64,000 bases of DNA, from positions 1 through 64,000 of the forward strand of contig JAJPHR010000080.1 in NCBI GenBank assembly GCA_021325145.1. The letters are read 5' to 3'. Every line of letters starts with the position of its first letter. The stretch's first letter is position 1. Under the pieces are notes generated by a model. The model was not told where the DNA came from. It saw only the letters and a program-made list of their open reading frames with translations, and did not search any database. Below are positions 16,622 through 25,036 of this stretch, piece after piece. Position numbers and translations under genes: made by a program. The DNA is from Verrucomicrobiota bacterium (GTDB lineage Bacteria > Verrucomicrobiota > Verrucomicrobiia > Limisphaerales > Pedosphaeraceae).

Positions 16622-17517
16622 GGCATAAATACTTTCTTGCCGTCGATGATCTTGATCGCCGCCTTTATACGTTCGTCGCTCATTTGCTGAACGCTCCCAT
16701 CGACCATCAATATGTTGTGATGGATCGGGCACTCCGCGAACACCACGTTGGGTTCCTTTTCGTCAATCCCTGGCGCATCCATTTGATAACTTACGTTCCC
16801 GGCGGCCACGTCCGACCAGTTCGTAACACTCCGAGACTTGTCGCTTGGACATTTTAAGACGATTGGCGAAACCAACTCGTTCGACATGGATAGAAAATCC
16901 ATTGGTGAAACATCGCCATGATCGTTCGCCCAAATCCGGGCGGCCAACCCGATTTGCTTTAGGTTGTTTACGCACATGATTCGCTCGGCCCTCGCCTGCG
17001 CTTGTGCGAAAAAATCATCGGTCGCGTTAGTCCCCGGGTTTCCGGAATTGACCGGCCTCACCGCTTGCAATCGTTGGTTTTCCGCTTTCACTTGCTCCGC
17101 GCCGGCCAGTTGAGCGCGCAGTTGCTCAACCTCCGACCGCAACCGTTGAGTTTCAAGACTGCCCTTGCGTAATTGTTCCAACTCCTGCGCCTGGGCTTGC
17201 AACCGTTTGAATTCCTGGTTCCCGGCCCGAAGCTGATCCAGGTTCTGTGTGGCGGCGCGCAGAGCTTCATTCTCACGCTTCAGTTGCGAGAGTTCGCTCG
17301 TCTGGATGCCAATGGCCAGCACGCATGCCACGAAAAACGCCGCCAGCGACAATGCCGGCATGAACCTCCGCAGCCAGGTCCGCGGCTCCAACGCCTCGAC
17401 GCGCCGCGGCTCCGGCTGCGGCAGCCGGATTTGTGTTTGCAACCGGTTCCGCAACTCTTCCGGCGCTGCCAAAGCCGGCGCTTTTCTTAGTAGGTTCTCG
17501 ATCGTCTCGTCGTTCAT
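16618..17517 (-). CDS. Putative anti-sigma factor with coiled coil and pseudopilin-like outer domain
   Basis: 299 residues from the ATG at 17517, preferred over a TTG at 17535 because GAGGTG lies six bases upstream. Order: a short cytoplasmic N-terminus (MNDETIENLLRKAPALAAPE) typical of small anti-sigma regulators, a transmembrane segment (52-71), a long coiled coil (74-152), then an outer domain (170-299) with CVNNLKQIGLAARIWANDHGD and an MVDGSV motif. That is the globular part of verrucomicrobial pseudopilins without the N-methylation helix. It begins 14 bp after the sigma factor gene and overlaps the next gene by ATGA. The anti-sigma role is inferred from context; no zinc-binding HxxxCxxC is present. 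Confidence 0.8.
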   Translation of the reverse strand: MNDETIENLLRKAPALAAPEELRNRLQTQIRLPQPEPRRVEALEPRTWLRRFMPALSLAAFFVACVLAIGIQTSELSQLKRENEALRAATQNLDQLRAGNQEFKRLQAQAQELEQLRKGSLETQRLRSEVEQLRAQLAGAEQVKAENQRLQAVRPVNSGNPGTNATDDFFAQAQARAERIMCVNNLKQIGLAARIWANDHGDVSPMDFLSMSNELVSPIVLKCPSDKSRSVTNWSDVAAGNVSYQMDAPGIDEKEPNVVFAECPIHHNILMVDGSVQQMSDERIKAAIKIIDGKKVFMP

Positions 17518-17531
17518 AATTGCACCTCGAT

Positions 17532-18077
17532 TCAAGTTGTTGGTTCAACTGCCCCCGCCTTGAGCCGGCTTAATGCTCCACGCATCCGATACTTCACCGT
17601 GCTGGTTGCCACGTTCAAAACGTTCGCCGTTTCCTGGATGGACAGGCCCTGATAATAGTGGAGATGGACAACCTCCCGCATGCCCTCCTCGAGTTGTTCC
17701 ACCAGCGCAAAAAGCTGCCCCGCCAGTTCGCGTTCGGCCGCGTTCTCGAACGGGCTTGGCCCCTCTGCCACACAGGCTTCCCACCATTCGTCCGACCTGG
17801 CCTCCGCCGGGTTCTTCTTTCTTCTCCAATCCACATAAACGTGATACCCGATCCCGTGAATCCAGGTGGAGAAGGACGAGCGCCCACTGTAACTCCCCAG
17901 CGATGTCCACACCTTGGCAAAAGTCTTCTGCGTTAAGTCCGCCGCATCCTCATTGTCCCGGCAAAGCCGGCGAAAGAACGCATAGACCCGCTCGTAGAAG
18001 AGCGCCACCAACTCGGATGCCGCCGACAGATCCCCTGCCCTCGCCCAGTCACAAAGCTTTTCCGCTGGATCGCTCAT
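17532..18077 (-). CDS. ECF-type RNA polymerase sigma factor
   Basis: 181 residues with sigma region 2 (about 25-90: FYERVYAFFRRLCRDNEDAADLTQKTF, then WIHGIGYHVYVDWRRKK) and region 4 (about 133-173: REVVHLHYYQGLSIQETANVL and TSTVKYRMRGALSRLK). Regions 1 and 3 are absent, as in ECF factors. It heads a three-gene minus-strand operon with the membrane-anchored putative anti-sigma factor, and is divergent from the exported metzincin at 18236 (158 bp between), which is a plausible regulatory target. Confidence 0.93.
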   Translation of the reverse strand: MSDPAEKLCDWARAGDLSAASELVALFYERVYAFFRRLCRDNEDAADLTQKTFAKVWTSLGSYSGRSSFSTWIHGIGYHVYVDWRRKKNPAEARSDEWWEACVAEGPSPFENAAERELAGQLFALVEQLEEGMREVVHLHYYQGLSIQETANVLNVATSTVKYRMRGALSRLKAGAVEPTT

Positions 18078-18235
18078 GTCAGTTCTCTACCTAGTTAGTC
18101 GGATAAACCGGGCTGCCTGGACAAAACAATCTGCGCCTCACGCGAACACGCCCGAACAATAGGGCAAAAATCGGCATATCCCAACACTCGCAGCTTGGCT
18201 TTCCACCTACGATCTGAAAGAGTTCGGCCTGAAAT

Positions 18236-20203
18236 ATGATTCAATTGAGATTGGCGTTTTCGCTCGCGCTTCTCACCTTCTCCGCTTCCCAAGTTTTTGC
18301 CCAGGAGGCCGGCCGGGACGCGACGCGATGTTTTGTGACGGTCTTCAACGTCGGTTCGAATTCGACGCGGGTCGTTTTTGAATCCGACCGGCGGTTCGAT
18401 GCGCCCAGTTGGTCAGCCGACGGCTCTTACCTGATTTTGAACTCGGGCGGTAAACTGTGGCAAGTGCCGGTGAACGGCGGCCAGAAGCCTCAACAGATTC
18501 CAACCGGTTCGGCGGGTTGGATCGATGTCAACCACGGGATCTCTCCCGATGGCAAGACCGTGGCGTTCACCGCAACGTCAGGCTTGGTTCTCTCGGTTCT
18601 ACCGCTCAGCGGCGGTGCGCCCCGACAGGTAACACCCTTGTCTCCCAGTTACTTTCACGGCTGGTCGCCCGACGGCAAGACGCTTGTTTATACGGCAAAC
18701 CGGGGACGAGGTTACAAGATCTTTGCCATTGATCTCGCTGGGGGCGCGGAGCGTCCGCTTGCGCCGGACCGAAACTCATCCGACTCGCCCAGCTACTCGC
18801 CCGACGGTGCCTGGATATATTTCTATTCGCACGACTCGGGAACATCCGAAATCTGGCGCGTCCCTTCGACGGGCGATGGCGTTAAAGCCGAGCGGGTGCT
18901 CGGAGACGACCGCGAGGATTGCGCTCCCCGCCCTTCGCCGGATGGTAAGTGGCTGTTCTACCTGTCGTATCCCAGGAAAACCCAGGGCCACCCGCCGGAC
19001 CGTGACATTATTCTCCGTCGGATACCGCTGCCAGGCGCGAAGATTGAGCCGGCCAAGGTGGAGGATGTCGCCCGGTTCATCGGTGGCCACGGCTCGATTG
19101 GCTCACGCCCATGGTCGCCCGATGGCCGCCAGTTCGCGTACGTTCGCTACGAACCTCCACCGCCGACGGTCCGGATCGTTTTGTTCACCCCGTCCGATCT
19201 CAAGGTTCCTGCCGGAGCCGCGCAACGGCTGACGAAAATCGCCGATTCCGCCGAAAAGTTCCTTTTTGCAGGGATGAAACGCTGGGGCTATTCCCCGACC
19301 GCCAGTAGCCTGTTCCGGCGCGAACCGGATGGCCAGGTCGAGGTGCTTACTGTCCGCGGAGACCACCCCGTCTCAAGCGGCAGGTATTGGAATCCGGACT
19401 ACGCACAGGACGTCATCCAGCAGGCGACCCAGCAATACCATGTGGCTGGAGAAGGCCATATCTGGTGGATATTCATTTACGTTGGCGACCGCCCCATCCG
19501 ATTCAATGACTGGCGAGGGACTGGAAATCCCCGGGACGGCGGCTGGGCGATGGTGAATTACGACACGATTCCCGGCGAGATCCGTCCCGACATTGGTCTG
19601 GACGAAGGTTTCAACACCCAATATTTCCTCAAAGGGACCATTCACGAATTGGGTCACGCCTTCGGTCTGCCCCATATCGGCCCGGACCTCTCGCTCGGCT
19701 TGGGCAACTCGTTGATGGGACCGAATAAATCGGTTTACGCGGAGCGGAAGTATCCCAAGGCGGATCAAGTCTATCTCACCGAGGCATCCGCAGCCATGCT
19801 CTGGAAGCACCCCGTCTTCTCCGGCAATGCAACGAACCGCTTCCTCCAACCGAGCGTAAAGCTGGCTGGCTACCAGGCCCGGTTCAGCCCCACCGACGAA
19901 CGCATCACTCTCTCAGGCAAACTCATCGCGGACCAACGAGCCCACACCGTTGTCGTGATCGATGATCAGGGCAAGCCCAATGACGAATATTGGCGCCCGA
20001 GTCACGCGGCCCGGATCGCTCCTGACGGCGCCTTTCAAGTCACCATCGACAAGCCGTCCAAAACCAACGGCCACTATCGGATTCTGTTTTGTTTCGAAAA
20101 TGGCATGGTGACCGGTGACGGCACGAATGTCGTTTTCGAAAATCGGGGCGCTATTCAGAAGTCCTACGTCTTCCATGACGGGACTTTTCAATTTGGCGAT
20201 TAA
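18236..20203 (+). CDS. Exported beta-propeller/metzincin metallopeptidase
   Basis: 655 residues with a signal peptide (1-22, ending QVFA). Residues about 45-330 contain repeated TolB/PD40-type blades (WSPDGKTLVYTAN, YSPDGAWIYFYS, PSPDGKWLFYLS). The second half holds the zinc motif HELGHAFGLPH (about 470-480), an HExxHxxGxxH-like metzincin site in which the third ligand follows a proline, and a Met at NSLMGPN downstream that could be the Met-turn. The C-terminal region is a beta domain. It is likely a secreted protease tethered to a propeller. It is divergent from the ECF sigma operon. Confidence 0.85.
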   Translation: MIQLRLAFSLALLTFSASQVFAQEAGRDATRCFVTVFNVGSNSTRVVFESDRRFDAPSWSADGSYLILNSGGKLWQVPVNGGQKPQQIPTGSAGWIDVNHGISPDGKTVAFTATSGLVLSVLPLSGGAPRQVTPLSPSYFHGWSPDGKTLVYTANRGRGYKIFAIDLAGGAERPLAPDRNSSDSPSYSPDGAWIYFYSHDSGTSEIWRVPSTGDGVKAERVLGDDREDCAPRPSPDGKWLFYLSYPRKTQGHPPDRDIILRRIPLPGAKIEPAKVEDVARFIGGHGSIGSRPWSPDGRQFAYVRYEPPPPTVRIVLFTPSDLKVPAGAAQRLTKIADSAEKFLFAGMKRWGYSPTASSLFRREPDGQVEVLTVRGDHPVSSGRYWNPDYAQDVIQQATQQYHVAGEGHIWWIFIYVGDRPIRFNDWRGTGNPRDGGWAMVNYDTIPGEIRPDIGLDEGFNTQYFLKGTIHELGHAFGLPHIGPDLSLGLGNSLMGPNKSVYAERKYPKADQVYLTEASAAMLWKHPVFSGNATNRFLQPSVKLAGYQARFSPTDERITLSGKLIADQRAHTVVVIDDQGKPNDEYWRPSHAARIAPDGAFQVTIDKPSKTNGHYRILFCFENGMVTGDGTNVVFENRGAIQKSYVFHDGTFQFGD

Positions 20204-20313
20204 AGGATTGTATCACAATCCAATGTCGGAAACCAGGCGCAGTTCGTCAGACACGCTTTACTTCTCTGCGTCAATCTGCCTGCGTGAACTGAACGAATAT
20301 CAGAGATTTCCAT

Positions 20314-20341
20314 TTGACATCCAATTTGGTTGCGATATGGT
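20314..20341 (+). promoter_or_regulatory. Sigma-70-like promoter of the toxin-antitoxin pair (possibly leaderless)
   Basis: TTGACA (20314-20319) and TATGGT (20336-20341) are separated by 16 bp. The expected transcription start falls at about 20348, the A of the antitoxin ATG, and no Shine-Dalgarno is present before that ATG, so the message may be leaderless. Confidence 0.5.
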
Positions 20342-20347
20342 TTTTCT

Positions 20348-20605
20348 ATGGCAAGTATTACCATCAAAGACATTCCGGAAGAGCTTCATGGGCAATTGAA
20401 ACGCGAAGCCGAGGCTAACTTTCGCAGCCTGAATCAGGAGGTATTGGCGCGGGTGGAGCGGACATTTGAAATTGACGCGGCGCTGAATACCAAGCGGGAC
20501 CAAAAGTGGATTGAGGAAGCATTGGCAAGCGGGCTGGCGACCCCATTGACGGAAAAGGAAATGGATGCAATTCGCGATCGAGTGCTGAAGCCCAAATCCA
20601 AGTGA
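20348..20605 (+). CDS. Ribbon-helix-helix antitoxin (FitA/Arc type)
   Basis: 85 residues from the ATG at 20348. The N-terminal MASITIKDIPEELHGQLKRE and NFRSLNQEVLARVERTFE form the ribbon and two helices of an Arc/FitA-type DNA-binding domain. The C-terminal half (about 45-85) should wrap the toxin. Such antitoxins bind their own promoter and neutralise the partner. The stop overlaps the start of the ParE-like gene (GTGA), the normal arrangement for this kind of module. An in-frame start upstream at 20330 lies within the promoter and is not favoured. Confidence 0.88.
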   Translation: MASITIKDIPEELHGQLKREAEANFRSLNQEVLARVERTFEIDAALNTKRDQKWIEEALASGLATPLTEKEMDAIRDRVLKPKSK

Positions 20606-20916
20606 GACGTGTTCATAAGCGCCCCCGATTTCTGCTCGATTTAGCCGAGGAATTGACCTGGCTGAACGAAAAGGCCGGAGCGGATGTGGCCATGGCGTGG
20701 TATGAAGCCTTGAAGAATACCATCCGCCAATTAGAAAAGCATCCCTTCGTTGGACGTGAACGAAAGGATCTTTCGCCAGCCGGCATTCGTTCCTGGCGTG
20801 TCTCGGGTTTTCCCCGGCGGCTGATTTTCTATGGAGTGGGTGTGGACAAAAGCATTGTGCTTTATCGGGTTCGACAGGGCACGATGAACCTTTTGGTCTT
20901 AAAGATGGAGCCGTAG
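20602..20916 (+). CDS. ParE/RelE-superfamily toxin
   Basis: 104 residues beginning at a GTG that overlaps the antitoxin stop. The ParE/RelE fold signatures are RFLLDLAEELTWLNEKAG, AMAWYEALKNTIRQLEKHP, GIRSWRVSGFPRRLIFY and the C-terminal VLYRVRQGTMNL strand. ParE toxins poison DNA gyrase and RelE members cleave mRNA; sequence alone does not separate them, but the WLNEKAG...AWYEAL pattern looks more ParE-like. It is expected to be cotranscribed with the antitoxin. Confidence 0.9.
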   Translation: MRRVHKRPRFLLDLAEELTWLNEKAGADVAMAWYEALKNTIRQLEKHPFVGRERKDLSPAGIRSWRVSGFPRRLIFYGVGVDKSIVLYRVRQGTMNLLVLKMEP

Positions 20917-20981
20917 GTTTCCCGCCTCCAACTCCCCACTTGCCTTCCCGCTCTCCTTGTGAAACATTTCACAACCTTTTT

Positions 20982-22076
20982 ATGGCACATGTCAAACTGC
21001 ACATTCCGGGGCCGGTCGAAGTCAGCGAGAAAACCTTCCGCGCGTTCTGCTCGCCGATGATTGGCCATCGCGGCCAGGGCTTCAAAGATCTCTACGCCAA
21101 AATCCAACCGCAATTGCAGTCGCTGCTCTCCACCAGGCAGCTCGTCTACCTGAGCACTTCCTCGGCCTGGGGCGTCATGGAAGGCGCCATCCGTAATCTC
21201 GTGGCCAAAAAAGTCCTCAACTGCATGTGCGGCGCTTTCTCAGACAAATGGCTCGACGTGTCGCAACGTTGCGGCAAGCAGGCCGAGGGCCTCAAGGTCG
21301 ACTGGGGTTCGCCGATTCGCGCCACGCAAATCGACGCCAAACTCGCCACCGGCCAGTTCGACGCCCTCACGCTCATTCACAACGAAACTTCGACCGGCAC
21401 AATGAGCCCGCTGGCAGAAATCGCCGCGCTCAAGCGAAAATATCCCGACGTGATGTTCATTGTGGATTCGGTGAGTTCCATGAGCGCGGTCAAAATCGAG
21501 TTCGACGCGCTGGGCCTGGACGTCCTGCTCGCCGGAACGCAAAAGGCATTTGCCCTCCCGCCCGGTTTGGCGGTGTTCACTTGCTCTCCCGCCGCCCTCG
21601 CCAAAGCCGCCAGCGCCAAAGACCGCGGTTATTACTTCGATTTCGTCGAGTTCCAAAAGAACGCCGAAGGCAACATGACGCCGAGCACGCCCAGCATCGG
21701 CCACGTCTATGCCCTCGCCTCGAAACTGGATGACATTTTCACCGAAGGTCTGGAAGCCCGTTACGCTCGCCACACCAAACTGGCCCAAATGACACGCGAT
21801 TGGGCGGCTCGCCACGGCTTCACGCTCTTCCCGGAGAACGGTTTCGAGTCCGTCACCCTCACCTGCATCAACAACGGCGCCAAGCCCGGCGGCCGCATCG
21901 TGGACGTCGCCAAGCTCCAAAAGCTTGTGAAAGACCAGGGCTTCCTCATCGATGGCGGCTACGGCAAAATTAAAGGCACCACCTTCCGCATCTCGAACAT
22001 GGGCGATGAAACCGAGTCTACCATGAACCAGCTCTACGCCGCCCTCGACAACGCCATGAAACACCTCGCGGCATAG
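20982..22076 (+). CDS. Class V aminotransferase (alanine/serine-glyoxylate type)
   Basis: 364 residues from the ATG at 20982 (MAHVKLHIPGPVEVSEK). Family landmarks: GHRGQGFKDLY, the SSAWGVMEGAIRNLV cofactor-phosphate loop, HNETSTGT, DSVSSMSAVKIEFDALGLDV and the PLP lysine in AGTQKAFALPPGL (about residue 187). Members transfer amino groups between alanine or serine and glyoxylate, and some act in serine or phosphonate metabolism. The substrate cannot be chosen from sequence. It stands alone on the plus strand, with repeats downstream. Confidence 0.9.
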   Translation: MAHVKLHIPGPVEVSEKTFRAFCSPMIGHRGQGFKDLYAKIQPQLQSLLSTRQLVYLSTSSAWGVMEGAIRNLVAKKVLNCMCGAFSDKWLDVSQRCGKQAEGLKVDWGSPIRATQIDAKLATGQFDALTLIHNETSTGTMSPLAEIAALKRKYPDVMFIVDSVSSMSAVKIEFDALGLDVLLAGTQKAFALPPGLAVFTCSPAALAKAASAKDRGYYFDFVEFQKNAEGNMTPSTPSIGHVYALASKLDDIFTEGLEARYARHTKLAQMTRDWAARHGFTLFPENGFESVTLTCINNGAKPGGRIVDVAKLQKLVKDQGFLIDGGYGKIKGTTFRISNMGDETESTMNQLYAALDNAMKHLAA

Positions 22077-22547
22077 CCTTCATCTCAATCCCAAAGGGAT
22101 TGCGTCCTTTAGTTCAGGGTTGCGCGTGCTGCGTCGTAACGGAGCGAAGACGGGAGGAACGAGCTTTCCATGAACTGTTTTGTAGCTCATTGAACATCAA
22201 CCATACCTATTCGGAACGCCCTATATCGTTTCGGGACGGCGTGCACAGGAGTGCCCGCCCTACCACCGTGTGCCGGTAGGGCGCGCGCTCCTGTGCGCGC
22301 CGTCGCAGGCCCCAGGCGCATTCATTAATGGCGCGTGTATAATAGAACCGTTCATGGTCCGTGAGCAGGTCAAAAATGAACTGGAGGCCACCTTGGGAGA
22401 ATGTGCACATATTATCAACCCCAACGGGTTGCAACTTCCCTCTCGAACGCCAAGACTCCAACCATCATTCGTCTCCGCATCAGATCTTGGAGTTTGGTGT
22501 TTCTCTGGTGCTTGGTGTTTCTTTGCTTTGGTGTTTGTGCATCTGTT
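22077..22547. other. Repeat-rich intergenic region
   Basis: No gene is supported in these 471 bp. It holds short palindromes CAATCCC-AAA-GGGATTG (22086-22102) and CAACCC-CAAC-GGGTTG near 22418, both resembling repeated intergenic sequences familiar from verrucomicrobial genomes, a long hairpin (22235-22304), and a Trp/Leu/Phe-coding low-complexity tract just before the methyltransferase. A second tract of the latter type lies before pta (46220-46300). Confidence 0.5.
22235..22304. repeat. 70-bp REP-like inverted repeat
   Basis: Left arm 22235-22264 (GACGGCGTGCACAGGAGTGC...) and right arm 22275-22304 are complementary over 30 bp with three mismatches, two of which would be G-U in RNA, around a 10-nt loop. 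It lies in the spacer after the aminotransferase gene. It is probably one member of a dispersed palindromic family; other palindromes occur at 51608, 52825, 53003 and 60982. Confidence 0.65.
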
Positions 22548-23420
22548 ATGCTGTGTCAGGTGCATTCAACGCGCGAAGCTTATCGAATTGTGAAACTGGC
22601 CAATGGCATGCATAGCGTCCATTCGCTGGCACATCGCGAGACCTTCCATCCCGTGATCGGTCCCGTCGCTGAAGCCGAGGCTCTGTATGTGAACCAACTG
22701 CGGTTGCCGGAGCGAATGGCCGGTCACACTGGCGAGTTCGTGATTTGGGATGTTGGCCTGGGAGCGGCTGCAAATGTCCTGACCGTCCTGCGTGCCACTC
22801 ACGGCACCTCGTGCCCGCTCCGCATTATCAGCTTCGACCACACCCTCGCCCCACTCGAATTCGCCCTCGACCATGCCGCCGAACTCGGCTACTTCACCGG
22901 CTATGAATCCACGATCACCCAATTACTCAAAGACCATCGGGTGAATTCCACAGATGGAAACCGTGAAGTGGTCTGGGAGCTTCACCTGGGCGATTTCCCC
23001 GAATTCCTGCGCTCCCACGCTCCCACGATTCTCCCTCCGCCTCACGCCATCCTCTTTGATGCTTTCTCACCCGCCAGGAATCCAGCGATGTGGACCCAAC
23101 TCCTCTTCGCCAATCTTTTCAAGTTCCTCGACGCTTCGCACCCGTGCGCCCTGCCCACCTACTCGCGGAGCACGATGCTGCGTGTTTCCTTGCTCCTGGC
23201 CGGGTTTTATGTCGGCGCGGGCCACGCCACCGGTGAAAAGGAAGAAACCACTATCGCTGCCAATACGATGGACCTGATTTCCGAGCCGCTCGGCAAAAAA
23301 TGGCTTCAACGCGCCCGCAACTCCACCAGCGCGGAGCCGCTTTGGGAACCGATCTACCGCCAGGCGCCGCTAACGCCCGAAACTTGGGACAGGTTGCAAC
23401 AGCACCCGCAATTCAAATGA
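22548..23420 (+). CDS. MnmC-like SAM-dependent tRNA methyltransferase domain protein
   Basis: About 290 residues from the ATG at 22548 (MLCQVHSTREAYRIVKLANG). GLGAAANVL (about 68-76) is SAM motif I. ILFDAFSPARNPAMWTQLLF carries the DAFSPxxNPxxW signature of the MnmC methyltransferase domain (the step from nm5U34 to mnm5U34 in tRNA). Unlike E. coli MnmC there is no FAD-dependent C-terminal oxidoreductase domain. The open frame extends upstream to 22401 through a low-complexity Trp/Leu tract that I exclude. Its stop overlaps the next start (ATGA), giving an operon with the phosphatase and a tRNA-dihydrouridine synthase. Confidence 0.78.
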   Translation: MLCQVHSTREAYRIVKLANGMHSVHSLAHRETFHPVIGPVAEAEALYVNQLRLPERMAGHTGEFVIWDVGLGAAANVLTVLRATHGTSCPLRIISFDHTLAPLEFALDHAAELGYFTGYESTITQLLKDHRVNSTDGNREVVWELHLGDFPEFLRSHAPTILPPPHAILFDAFSPARNPAMWTQLLFANLFKFLDASHPCALPTYSRSTMLRVSLLLAGFYVGAGHATGEKEETTIAANTMDLISEPLGKKWLQRARNSTSAEPLWEPIYRQAPLTPETWDRLQQHPQFK

Positions 23421-23929
23421 ACATGTTTTTCAACCATCACCGCACAAAATTGTGGTGGGCAATCGACGGCGTGCTCGCCGGGATGCGCGTGCCAAACATC
23501 TCGCCTGAGCGGCGGCAATCTTTGGGCGGCACATCGGTGACTTACGACGATGATCTGTCTCTGATCCATCAAGCCGGCATCCGCGCCGTCGTGTCGCTCC
23601 TCAACCATCCGGGCGATCTCCCGCTCTTTCAGGCCGCTGGATTTGAGTTCAAATGCTTGCCGATTCAGGACGGCCATCCGCCGTCCCTCAGTCAGGCCGG
23701 CGAATTCATCGAGTATGTGGATTCCTGCCGCTCGAGGAACCTGCCGGTAGCCGTATTCTGCATTGGCGGCATCGGCAGGACGGGTACCATGATTGCCAGT
23801 TATTTGATCCATACGGGCATGAGTGCGAGCGAAGCGGTTGCGCATGCTCGAACGAAAGAACCATCGGCCGTGGAAACACCCCTGCAAATGGCATTCCTGC
23901 GCGATTTTGAAAGCTTGCAGCGAAGATGA
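23417..23929 (+). CDS. Dual-specificity/PTP-like phosphatase
   Basis: 170 residues from the ATG at 23417, which overlaps the previous stop by ATGA. The catalytic loop is C115-IGGIG-R121 in VFCIGGIGRTGT, a CX5R P-loop in which the usual preceding His is Phe. D85 in PIQDGHPPS is the likely general acid. The N-terminal VPNISPERRQSLGG and IRAVVSLLNHPGDLPL are typical of DSP folds. The substrate is unknown. The operon partners are tRNA modification enzymes. Its stop overlaps the dus gene. Confidence 0.88.
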   Translation: MNMFFNHHRTKLWWAIDGVLAGMRVPNISPERRQSLGGTSVTYDDDLSLIHQAGIRAVVSLLNHPGDLPLFQAAGFEFKCLPIQDGHPPSLSQAGEFIEYVDSCRSRNLPVAVFCIGGIGRTGTMIASYLIHTGMSASEAVAHARTKEPSAVETPLQMAFLRDFESLQRR

Positions 23930-24984
23930 TCTCCATGAGTTCCAGCAAACAATTCGAAGCAATGCTCGCCGGATTGGAACCCATTTTGGCGCTCGCCCCA
24001 ATGCAAGACGTGACCGATCTGCCTTTCTGGAAGGTCATGGCAGCTTACGGCGGCGCGGATGTCTATTACACCGAATACTTCCGCGTCCATGCCACGTCGC
24101 ACCTGGAAAAATGGATTCTCGAATCCATCACCCAAAATCCCACCGGCAAGCCAGCCATTGCGCAAATGATCGGCAACGACATTCCAGCGCTGGTGCGGAG
24201 CGCCCGCGAGTTGCAACAGTATCCCGTGGCGGCGGTGGATCTGAACCTTGGCTGCCCGGCGCCCATTGTTTACCGCAAGTGCGCCGGCGGCGGCTTGCTC
24301 CGGGAACCGCAGCGGGTTGATGCCATTCTCGGCGCCTTGCGCGACGCCATCTCGATCAAATTCACCGTGAAAACCCGCATCGGTTTCGATTCGCCGGCTG
24401 TGTTCGACGAACTGTTGCCGATTTTCGCCAAACACTCGCTCGATTTGCTCACCGTTCATGGTCGCACCGTGCAGGAGATGTATCGAACCGAAGTGCATTA
24501 CGATTACATTGCCCGCGCGGTTCAATCACTCCCCTGCCCTGTTCTGGCCAATGGAAATGTTTATTCCCCCGCGAAGGCGCGGGAAGTTTTGCAACTGACC
24601 GGCGCGCGCGGCTTGATGATCGGGCGCGGCGTCATCCGCAATCCCTGGCTGTTCCATCAAATCCGTCAGCATCGCCGAGGTGAAACGATCTTCGCGCCCA
24701 AGGGCGTGGACGTGCTGGCCTACGTGCGAACGCTTTACGACGCCGTTTGTTCGCCCGAAGTGCGCGAATCCGCTCAAGTCCAGAAAATGAAGAAATACAT
24801 GAACTACCTCGGCGTCGGCGTCGATGCGAGCGGCCAATTTCTTCATCACATCCGTCGGGTTATAACCAAGGCAGATTTTTTCCGCGTTTGCGAACAATTT
24901 CTGGATCACGACCGAGCGATGTCGCTCGAACCATTTTCGCTGCAATTGAAGGAAACGGATATCATGGCTGGTGAACATCTTTAA
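23926..24984 (+). CDS. dus: tRNA-dihydrouridine synthase
   Basis: 352 residues. An FMN-binding TIM barrel starts with LALAPMQDVTDLPFWKV (about 21-37) and contains the catalytic-cysteine motif DLNLGCPAPIV (C110), VKTRIGF, LLTVHGRTVQEMY and GLMIGRGVIRNPWLF. It reduces specific uridines in the tRNA D-loop. The start is set by the ATGA overlap with the phosphatase. It is the third gene of the operon. The subfamily (A, B or C) cannot be fixed by eye. Confidence 0.93.
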   Translation: MISMSSSKQFEAMLAGLEPILALAPMQDVTDLPFWKVMAAYGGADVYYTEYFRVHATSHLEKWILESITQNPTGKPAIAQMIGNDIPALVRSARELQQYPVAAVDLNLGCPAPIVYRKCAGGGLLREPQRVDAILGALRDAISIKFTVKTRIGFDSPAVFDELLPIFAKHSLDLLTVHGRTVQEMYRTEVHYDYIARAVQSLPCPVLANGNVYSPAKAREVLQLTGARGLMIGRGVIRNPWLFHQIRQHRRGETIFAPKGVDVLAYVRTLYDAVCSPEVRESAQVQKMKKYMNYLGVGVDASGQFLHHIRRVITKADFFRVCEQFLDHDRAMSLEPFSLQLKETDIMAGEHL

Positions 24985-25036
24985 ATTATTCGCATTGGTC
25001 GCCCATTTAGTTTACGTTTGAAGCGCAGTAAACAAG

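Noticed and set aside
22401..22547. Leu/Trp/Phe-rich hydrophobic extension of the MnmC-like protein
   Set aside because: Reads like a low-complexity intergenic tract, also seen before pta at 46220-46300; not part of the family.
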